From an uncultured Prevotella sp. (GTDB taxonomy: Bacteria > Bacteroidota > Bacteroidia > Bacteroidales > Bacteroidaceae), in assembly GCA_900318855.1 (NCBI GenBank), contig ONMG01000149.1, positions 1 to 27,620 on the forward strand: a stretch of 27,620 bases of DNA, given 5' to 3'. This document shows, piece by piece, positions 22,123 to 27,620 of the stretch. Position 1 is the first letter of the stretch. Each line of letters starts with the position of its first letter. The notes under the pieces were generated by a model, which saw only the letters and a program-made list of their open reading frames with translations, was not told where the DNA came from and did not search any database. A program made the translations under genes and the position numbers.

Positions 22123-25100
22123 TTGAAAATACAGGAATTACAGCAGCTCTACGCACGTTCACCCAAGGCGAGAGCCCTGCTACATCTGCTGGAAGACAAG
22201 GCGGGAGGCAATGTCTTCCTAAGTGGTTTGTCGGCCTCCGCCACCCCTTTACTCTTTTCCTCCGTAGCCCCTGCTTCTCGGGGTGTGGTGCTCTTCATCC
22301 TTCAGGACCAGGACGAGGCCGGTTATTTCTACCACGACCTCACCCAGGTGATGGGCACCGACGACGTGTTCTTCTTCCCCTCGGGTTACCGTCGGGCCGT
22401 GAAGTACGGGCAGCGCGACAGTGCCAACGAAGTGCTGCGCACGGAGGTGCTCGCCCGGCTGTCGGCGCTTCCCGCTGAGCGGTCCACCTTCATTGTAAGC
22501 CATCCCGAGGCTTTGGCCGAGCTGGTGGTCAGCCAGCAGGTCTTGGGTGACAAACTTCTTCACCTCCGCGAGGGGCAGACGATGAACCTCACTCAGACCG
22601 AGGCCACCCTGCGCGATTTCGGCTTCCAGCAAGTCGACTACGTCTACGAGCCTGGCCAGTTCGCAGTGCGTGGCAGCATCCTCGACATCTTCTCCTTCTC
22701 CTCCGAGTTGCCTTTCCGCATCGACCTCTTTGGCGACGACATCGACAGCATCCGCACCTTCGACGTGCAGAGTCAGCTGTCGGACGAGCGTCGGCAGGAG
22801 ATCGACATCGTGCCTGAACTGGCGTCGGGCAGCGCTGCCAAAGTGCCCCTGCTGCAGTTTCTTCCCACCCGGACACTGATAGTGACGAAGGACTTCGATT
22901 ACGTGGCCGACACCGTGGGTCGCATCTATGAGGAAGGCTTCTCCCGGCAGGCCCTCACGGAGCGGCTCAGCGAAGTGCCTGAGGCCGAGCGCCCCGCTGT
23001 GGAGGCCGAGATGCGTCGCAACAGCGTGCTCTGCACCAAGGCTCAGTTTCTTGAAGGCGCCGAGCCTTTCCGTCTGCTGGAGTATGGCCCAGAGCTCACC
23101 TCACAGCAGAAACGCCGTCTCAACGCCAACGCCCAGCTCTCCGTATTGGACTTCCATACCCAGCCCCAGCCCCTCTTCCACAAGAACTTCAGTCTGCTCA
23201 GGCAGAGCCTCGGCGACTACCTCCTCATGGGATATCATATTTACATCCTTGCCGACAGTCCGAAGCAGCACGACCGGCTCCGCGACATCTTTGCCGAGGA
23301 AGGTGCCGACCCCGACCGCTCGTCGCTCAACCAACAGCGTTCCGGCATCACCTTCACCCCTGTCGACCGGACCATTCACGAGGGCTATGTGGACGACGAC
23401 CTGAAGGCATGCCTCTTCACCGACCACCAGATATTCGACCGTTTCCATAAATACAGTCTCAAGTCCGACGGTGCCCGAGCCGGTAAGATGGCGCTCACGA
23501 TGAAGGAGCTCCAGGAGATGCAGCCCGGCGACTATCTCGTTCATGTCGACTTCGGAATAGGCAAGTTCGGCGGTCTGGTGCGCGTTCCCGTGGGCAACAG
23601 CTATCAGGAGGTGATACGCATCATCTATCAGAACAACGACAAAGTCGACGTCTCCATTCACTCGCTCTACAAGATAAGCAAGTATCGCAGCAGTGCCACG
23701 GGCGAACCACCCCGCCTCTCCACACTCGGCACCGGTGCCTGGGAGCGGCTCAAGGAGCGCACCAAGAAGAAGATTAAGGACATCGCCCGCGACCTCATCC
23801 GTCTCTATGCCAAGCGGAAGAAGGAGAAAGGTTTCGCTTTCTCGGCCGACAACTATATGCAGCACGAGCTCGAGGCCAGTTTCCTCTATGAGGACACTCC
23901 CGACCAGCTCAAGGCCACACAGGAGGTGAAGGCCGACATGGAGAGCCCCAAGCCCATGGACCGGCTGGTGTGTGGCGATGTGGGCTTCGGCAAGACCGAG
24001 GTGGCCATCAGAGCGGCCTTCAAGGCAGCCTGCGACTCCAAGCAGACGGCCGTCCTCGTGCCCACCACCGTGCTGGCCTACCAACACTATCAGACCTTCC
24101 GCAACCGGCTCAAGGACTTCCCCGTGAAGGTGGACTATCTCACGCGGGCGCGGACGGCCAAGCAGGTGCACGATGCGCTCGACGATTTGCAAGCGGGCAG
24201 GACCGACATCCTCATCGGCACTCAGAAGCTCATCGGCAAGAACGTGAAGTGGCACGACCTCGGACTGCTCATCATCGACGAGGAACAAAAGTTCGGCGTC
24301 GCCACCAAGGAGAAGCTCCGCAAGTTCAAGACCAATGTGGATACCCTCACCATGAGCGCTACCCCCATCCCGCGCACCTTGCAGTTCTCGCTCATGGGTG
24401 CACGCGACATGAGCATCATCCGAACGCCGCCACCCAACCGCTATCCCATCCACACCGAGACGGCCACCTACGGGCATGAGGTCATCGCCGATGCCATCAA
24501 CTTCGAGATGAGCCGCAACGGACAGGTGTTCTTCGTGAGCGACCGCATCAGCTCATTGCCCGAAATCGCACAACTCATCCACAAGTATGTGCCCGACTGC
24601 CGGGTGGCCATCGGTCACGGGCAAATGGTTCCCGAGGAGCTGGAAAAGATCATCATGGGCTTCATCAACTACGATTACGACGTGCTCCTCTCGACCACCA
24701 TCGTGGAGAACGGCATCGACATCCCCAACGCCAATACCATCATCATCAACGACGCCCACCGCTTCGGTCTGAGCGACCTCCATCAGATGCGCGGCCGCGT
24801 GGGACGCAGCAATCGCAAGGCTTTCTGCTATCTGCTGGCTCCGCCGAAGAGTGTGCTCACGCCCGAGGCACGCCGCAGACTCGATGCCCTGGAGAACTTC
24901 TCCGACCTCGGCAGCGGCTTCAACCTTGCCATGCAGGACCTCGATATCCGCGGTGCCGGCAATCTCCTGGGCGCCGAGCAGAGCGGATTCATGGAGGACC
25001 TGGGCTATGAGACCTATCAGAAGATACTCGCGCAGGCCGTCACCGAACTGCGAAACGACGAGTTCCAGGACCTCTATGCCGAGCAGATGGCCAGCGGACA

Positions 25101-25593
25101 GCAGCTTTCCGGGGATGACTTTGTGGAGGACTGCGCCATCGACAGCGACCTTGAGATGTACTTCCCCGATACCTATGTACCGGGCAGCAGTGAGCGCATG
25201 CTCCTCTACCGCGAGCTCGACAACATAGAGGACGACGAGGCTCTGGAGGCCTACCGCAAGAAGCTTGTCGACCGTTTCGGCCCCGTGCCTCACGAAGGCG
25301 AGGAGCTCATGCTGGTGGTGGCCTTGCGGCGGCTTGGCAAGCACCTTGGATGCGAGAAGATAGTGCTCCGCCAGGGAATGATGAACATGCAGTTCGTGGC
25401 CAATCCCGACAGCGCCTACTATCATAGCACTGTCTTTGGACAGATTATCGACTACATCTCGGTGCATCCCCGCCGATGTGAGCTCAAGGAGGTGAAGGGC
25501 CGTCGCCTGCTCCACGTCACCAGTATACCCTCTGTAGGCGAGGCCGTAGCAGTGCTGCGGGCCATGCTCAATCAGGGCTCACCACGAACGTGA
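22123..25593 (+). CDS. mfd: Transcription-repair coupling factor Mfd (TTG start)
   Basis: Translocase that displaces RNA polymerase stalled at DNA damage and recruits UvrA. The 1156-residue length is standard. Visible regions: N-terminal UvrB-like part (1 to about 330); the RNA-polymerase-interaction domain from about 469 (GDYLVHVDFGIGKFGGL) to about 545; the RecG-like motor with Walker A GDVGFGKT at 618-625, DEEQ at 719-722, SATPIPRTLQFSLMGARDMS, and HQMRGRVGRSNRKAF; and the C-terminal TRCF domain from about 1000. The start codon is TTG at 22123: an in-frame stop lies 9 bp upstream and no ATG is near, while homology-like sequence (KIQELQQLYARSP) begins at once. The stop codon lies inside the first unit of repeat array C. 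I see no consensus promoter; it may be read through from the GT2 gene. Confidence 0.95.
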   Translation: MKIQELQQLYARSPKARALLHLLEDKAGGNVFLSGLSASATPLLFSSVAPASRGVVLFILQDQDEAGYFYHDLTQVMGTDDVFFFPSGYRRAVKYGQRDSANEVLRTEVLARLSALPAERSTFIVSHPEALAELVVSQQVLGDKLLHLREGQTMNLTQTEATLRDFGFQQVDYVYEPGQFAVRGSILDIFSFSSELPFRIDLFGDDIDSIRTFDVQSQLSDERRQEIDIVPELASGSAAKVPLLQFLPTRTLIVTKDFDYVADTVGRIYEEGFSRQALTERLSEVPEAERPAVEAEMRRNSVLCTKAQFLEGAEPFRLLEYGPELTSQQKRRLNANAQLSVLDFHTQPQPLFHKNFSLLRQSLGDYLLMGYHIYILADSPKQHDRLRDIFAEEGADPDRSSLNQQRSGITFTPVDRTIHEGYVDDDLKACLFTDHQIFDRFHKYSLKSDGARAGKMALTMKELQEMQPGDYLVHVDFGIGKFGGLVRVPVGNSYQEVIRIIYQNNDKVDVSIHSLYKISKYRSSATGEPPRLSTLGTGAWERLKERTKKKIKDIARDLIRLYAKRKKEKGFAFSADNYMQHELEASFLYEDTPDQLKATQEVKADMESPKPMDRLVCGDVGFGKTEVAIRAAFKAACDSKQTAVLVPTTVLAYQHYQTFRNRLKDFPVKVDYLTRARTAKQVHDALDDLQAGRTDILIGTQKLIGKNVKWHDLGLLIIDEEQKFGVATKEKLRKFKTNVDTLTMSATPIPRTLQFSLMGARDMSIIRTPPPNRYPIHTETATYGHEVIADAINFEMSRNGQVFFVSDRISSLPEIAQLIHKYVPDCRVAIGHGQMVPEELEKIIMGFINYDYDVLLSTTIVENGIDIPNANTIIINDAHRFGLSDLHQMRGRVGRSNRKAFCYLLAPPKSVLTPEARRRLDALENFSDLGSGFNLAMQDLDIRGAGNLLGAEQSGFMEDLGYETYQKILAQAVTELRNDEFQDLYAEQMASGQQLSGDDFVEDCAIDSDLEMYFPDTYVPGSSERMLLYRELDNIEDDEALEAYRKKLVDRFGPVPHEGEELMLVVALRRLGKHLGCEKIVLRQGMMNMQFVANPDSAYYHSTVFGQIIDYISVHPRRCELKEVKGRRLLHVTSIPSVGEAVAVLRAMLNQGSPRT

Positions 25594-25670
25594 CAGTGGT
25601 CTGCCACGTTCGTGGCACGGTGCTGTCACGTTCGTGAAAAGGTTCTGCCACATTCGTGACACCCCTTTGA
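25583..25670. repeat. 22-bp-period tandem repeat (array C) starting on the mfd stop codon
   Basis: Four units at 25583, 25605, 25627 and 25649, exactly 22 bp apart. Each opens with a 10-bp near-palindrome: CACGAACGTG, CACGTTCGTG, CACGTTCGTG, CACATTCGTG. The 12-bp spacers also resemble each other, with a CTGC or CTGT end in the first three. The mfd TGA (25591-25593) falls in the first unit. CACGAACGTGACAG and CTGTCACGTTCGTG (25623-25636) form a 14-bp inverted pair. Confidence 0.85.
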
Positions 25671-25808
25671 TACCCAAGGCTTCCACGCTCTGCCACCAGT
25701 GAAGACGAGGCCGATGGCAGTGGGTGAAAGTAGGTGTTGTGGAGATGAATTAAGGGGCCGAAGCGATGACTTCGGTTTGCAGAGTGAGTAGTTCTGGATA
25801 AAGACGAC

Positions 25809-25842
25809 AAAGGGAGACTGGCTCTTCGACCAGTCTCCCTTT
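25809..25842. terminator. Bidirectional terminator between mfd and trxB
   Basis: AAAGGGAGACTGG (25809-25821) and CCAGTCTCCCTTT (25830-25842) form a perfect 13-bp stem with an 8-nt loop. T-rich sequence follows on the plus strand and TTTG on the minus strand; it sits between convergent genes 31 bp from the trxB stop. Confidence 0.8.
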
Positions 25843-25873
25843 ATTGTAGTTACGTAGTAAGCTGAGGTGAAGA

Positions 25874-26809
25874 CTATGCCTTCAGGCTGAGCAGATGCTC
25901 TGCCTCTAAGGCTGCCATGCAACCGCTTCCGGCTGCCACAACGGCCTGACGGTAAACGGGATCGGCACAGTCGCCGGCTGCAAACACGCCCTCAACACTG
26001 GTGCGGGGAGTGCCGGGCACGGTCTTGATGTACCCAGCCTCATCGAGCTCTAACTGTGAACGGAAGAGGTCGGTGTTGGGCTTGTGGCCGATGCCGAGGA
26101 AGAAACCGTCGATGGGCAAATCATAGCGTTTCTCGTCGGCCTCACCCTTGCGCCATACCAAATGAGCACCTTCCACACCGCTCTCACCGTAGAGGCCGAG
26201 GGTATTGGTTTCGTAGAGAATCTCTATTTTCTCGTTCTCTTCCACCCGGCGTTTCATGATGTCGGAGGCACGCAGATAGGGCTTGCGCACAATCATGTAG
26301 ACCTTCTTGCAGAGCTGTGCCAGATAGGAGGCCTCCTCGCAGGCTGTGTCGCCACCGCCCACCACGGCGACCGTCTTCTTGCGGTAGAAGAATCCGTCGC
26401 AGGTGGCACATGCCGACACGCCCTGGCCGCGGTATTTCTCCTCATCGGGCAGTCCGAGATACTTGGCACTGGCTCCGGTGGCGATAATCACGGTTGCGGC
26501 CTCTATTTCGTCGCCGTTGTCGATAGTGATGACGAAGGGGCGCTTCGAGAGGTCGGCCTTGACGACCACTCCGCTGCGCAAGTCGGCACCGAAGCGCTCG
26601 GCCTGCTTCCTGAGGTCCATCATCATCTGATTGGCGTCAACACCGTCGGGATAGCCCGGAAAGTTCTCCACCTCAGTGGTTTGCGTGAGCTGTCCGCCCG
26701 GCTGCAGCCCCGCGTAGAGCACAGGCTGCAGGTTGGCGCGCGAGGCGTAAATGGCGGCAGTGTAGCCCGCGGGACCGCTGCCGATAATCAAGCATTTCGT
26801 TTGTTCCAT
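25874..26809 (-). CDS. trxB: Thioredoxin reductase
   Basis: Cytosolic flavoprotein that uses NADPH to reduce thioredoxin. The 311-residue size is typical of the low-molecular-weight bacterial type. FAD-binding GSGPAG is at 10-15, the redox-active C134-A-T-C137 in SACATCDGFF, the NADPH-binding GGGDTA at 151-156, and the C-terminal FAD motif GVFAAGDCAD. The start at 26809 gives MEQTKCLIIGSGPAGY, as expected. It lies downstream of the peroxidase gene in the same direction with a strong terminator between them; no separate consensus promoter is visible, so it may depend on partial readthrough. The neighbour is probably one of the systems fed by this reductase via thioredoxin. Confidence 0.95.
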   Translation of the reverse strand: MEQTKCLIIGSGPAGYTAAIYASRANLQPVLYAGLQPGGQLTQTTEVENFPGYPDGVDANQMMMDLRKQAERFGADLRSGVVVKADLSKRPFVITIDNGDEIEAATVIIATGASAKYLGLPDEEKYRGQGVSACATCDGFFYRKKTVAVVGGGDTACEEASYLAQLCKKVYMIVRKPYLRASDIMKRRVEENEKIEILYETNTLGLYGESGVEGAHLVWRKGEADEKRYDLPIDGFFLGIGHKPNTDLFRSQLELDEAGYIKTVPGTPRTSVEGVFAAGDCADPVYRQAVVAAGSGCMAALEAEHLLSLKA

Positions 26810-26822
26810 ACTGTAATGAGCT

Positions 26823-26855
26823 AAAAAGGCCCGGCTTCTTTACAGGGGCCGGGCC
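26823..26855 (-). terminator. Intrinsic terminator between gpx and trxB
   Basis: On the minus strand GGCCCGGC and GCCGGGCC (26848-26855 and 26828-26835) form an 8-bp GC stem with a 12-nt loop, followed by TTTTT (26823-26827). It begins 10 bp after the peroxidase stop and ends 13 bp before the trxB start. Confidence 0.75.
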
Positions 26856-26865
26856 AAAGAGGTTA

Positions 26866-27420
26866 TTACTTGCCGAGTTCTTCGACGACGGCCTTCTCCA
26901 CGTTCTCAATCTTCTCCGTGGGCTCGAAGCGTGCCACAACCTGGCCCTTCTTGTTGATGAGGAACTTTGTAAAGTTCCACTTTATCTCGGGGCTCTCCTT
27001 GTAGTTGGGGTCAGCCTCGGAAAGCATCTTGTCGAGAATCGGGTAGATAGGGTGGCTCTCATCCCAACCGGCAAAGCCCTTCTGGCTCTTGAGGAACTTA
27101 TAGAGCGGGTCGGCATCCTCACCGTTGACCTTCAGCTTCTTGAACTGGGGGAACTCAGTACCGTAGGTGAGCTTGCAGAAGTTGTGGATGCTCTCGTCGG
27201 TACCAGGAGCCTGCTGGCCGAACTGGTTGCAGGGGAAGTCGAGAATCTCGAATCCTTGAGCGTGATACTTCTTGTAGAGGTTCTCCAGCTCCGTGTAGGT
27301 GGGAGTGAAGCCACACTTGGTGGCTGTGTTGACAATTAAAAGCACTTCGTTGGCATACTCCTTGAGTGACACCTCGTTACCCTTTCTGTCCTTGACAGAA
27401 TAATCGTAAACTGTTTTCAT
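26866..27420 (-). CDS. Glutathione peroxidase family protein, probably thioredoxin-dependent
   Basis: Thiol peroxidase of the GPx family, 184 residues, reducing hydrogen peroxide and organic peroxides. It is a cysteine, not selenocysteine, enzyme: C36 in NTATKCGFT is the peroxidatic residue. The catalytic partners are Q70 in CNQFGQQ and W148-N149 in WNFTKF. Cysteines C36, C64 and C82 fall at the same positions as in yeast Orp1/Gpx3, where C82 resolves C36 and thioredoxin is the reductant, so thioredoxin dependence is likely. The adjacent trxB fits this. No signal peptide, so cytosolic. It has a strong promoter and a leader of about 85 nt containing a 16-bp palindrome. Bacteroidetes generally do not make glutathione, further favouring thioredoxin (family knowledge). 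Confidence 0.92.
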   Translation of the reverse strand: MKTVYDYSVKDRKGNEVSLKEYANEVLLIVNTATKCGFTPTYTELENLYKKYHAQGFEILDFPCNQFGQQAPGTDESIHNFCKLTYGTEFPQFKKLKVNGEDADPLYKFLKSQKGFAGWDESHPIYPILDKMLSEADPNYKESPEIKWNFTKFLINKKGQVVARFEPTEKIENVEKAVVEELGK

Positions 27421-27474
27421 TGATTAATTGTTCTATTCTGTATTAATACCAAACTCCTTACTTAGGCAGGCTGC

Positions 27475-27490
27475 CCACCTTGCAAGGTGG
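27475..27490. promoter_or_regulatory. Perfect 16-bp palindrome in the gpx leader
   Basis: CCACCTTGCAAGGTGG is a perfect palindrome lying between the gpx promoter and start codon, within the predicted untranslated leader. It could be an operator or an RNA hairpin with no loop of its own; flanking AGGC and GCCT may extend it. Function is unknown. Confidence 0.45.
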
Positions 27491-27510
27491 CGCCTTCGGC
27501 CTACTGTCTG

Positions 27511-27541
27511 CAAAGATAGTGCAAACGAGCGGAATGGCAAA
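27511..27541 (-). promoter_or_regulatory. Promoter of gpx (and probably trxB)
   Basis: On the minus strand TTTG (27538-27541), 19-nt spacer, TATCTTTG (27511-27518). The -7 box ends about 90 bp upstream of the gpx start codon. Confidence 0.75.
27512..27537. repeat. 26-bp direct repeat, copy 1 (promoter segment)
   Basis: The 26 bases from AAAGATAGTGCAAACG through CGGAATGG recur exactly at 27595-27620, 83 bp away. This copy includes most of the gpx promoter from the -7 box through the spacer. Confidence 0.85.
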
Positions 27542-27594
27542 GAAAAAACACTTGTTTTTTCGTTTGCATTCCCGAGTGCCGCCTTATCTTATTG

Positions 27595-27620
27595 AAAGAT
27601 AGTGCAAACGAGCGGAATGG
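27595..27620. repeat. 26-bp direct repeat, copy 2, at the window edge
   Basis: Exact second copy of 27512-27537, running to the last base of the window and possibly beyond. On the minus strand its -7 box reads TATCTTTC instead of TATCTTTG, so this copy may be a weaker promoter. Between the copies is an AAAAAAC-ACTT-GTTTTTT hairpin (27543-27560). Confidence 0.8.

Noticed and set aside
23101..24477. 458-codon minus-strand frame inside mfd
   Set aside because: Antisense shadow within the conserved motor region of mfd; no independent evidence.

Overview
The window looks like ordinary chromosome from a Bacteroidales bacterium, most likely a Prevotella-type member of the Prevotellaceae. The evidence is moderately high GC, Bacteroidetes promoters of the form TTTG-N19-TAnnTTTG in front of several genes, few Shine-Dalgarno sites, a DUF4369 lipoprotein, a BSP-family metallopeptidase, GH127 and GH109 enzymes, and an ECF-sigma/FecR pair of the polysaccharide-utilisation type (present here only as a wreck). 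No phage, transposase, CRISPR array or rRNA was seen.

Layout. 1-361: no gene; a degenerate 22-bp-period repeat and a hairpin. 362-3350 (-): a two-gene operon of a secreted uncharacterised protein and a GH127 beta-L-arabinofuranosidase. 3621-3694 (-): tRNA-Arg(CCG). 3943-7547 (+): asnA, a secreted BSP metallopeptidase, a DoxX membrane protein and a YghZ-like aldo/keto reductase. 7807-9883 (-): a GH109-type glycosidase preceded by an in-frame chimera of an ECF sigma N-terminus and a FecR C-terminal tail. 9884-11075: about 1.2 kb without a recognisable gene, holding a second 22-bp-period array and the promoter used by the next block. 11076-11289: an internally deleted copy of the start of dnaX. 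Then glmS, intact dnaX, a DivIC/FtsB-like division protein and a small membrane protein (+). 16226-21136 (+): a tight operon of DUF4369 lipoprotein, dihydroorotase, free-standing MetH activation domain, metallophosphoesterase and PlsC-like acyltransferase. Then a GT2 polyprenol-phosphate mannosyltransferase-like gene and mfd (TTG start), with a third 22-bp-period array starting on the mfd stop codon. 25874-27420 (-): trxB and a Cys-type glutathione peroxidase, driven from a promoter repeated at the right edge.

How the genes work together. Most are housekeeping: envelope precursor supply (glmS, plsC, GT2), division (FtsB-like), replication and repair (dnaX, mfd), pyrimidine and methionine metabolism (pyrC, MetH activation), asparagine synthesis, and thioredoxin-linked peroxide defence (gpx and trxB). 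The accessory layer is carbohydrate scavenging (GH127, GH109), where the regulatory part of the GH109 locus has collapsed by deletion.

The most unusual points are: (1) the sigma/FecR fusion remnant; (2) a partial duplication of the dnaX promoter and 5' end, which now supplies the only consensus promoter seen upstream of glmS; (3) three unrelated intergenic arrays that share a 22-bp period; (4) a MetH reactivation domain encoded as a separate protein inside a pyrimidine/lipid operon. I found no clear new defence or mobile system.
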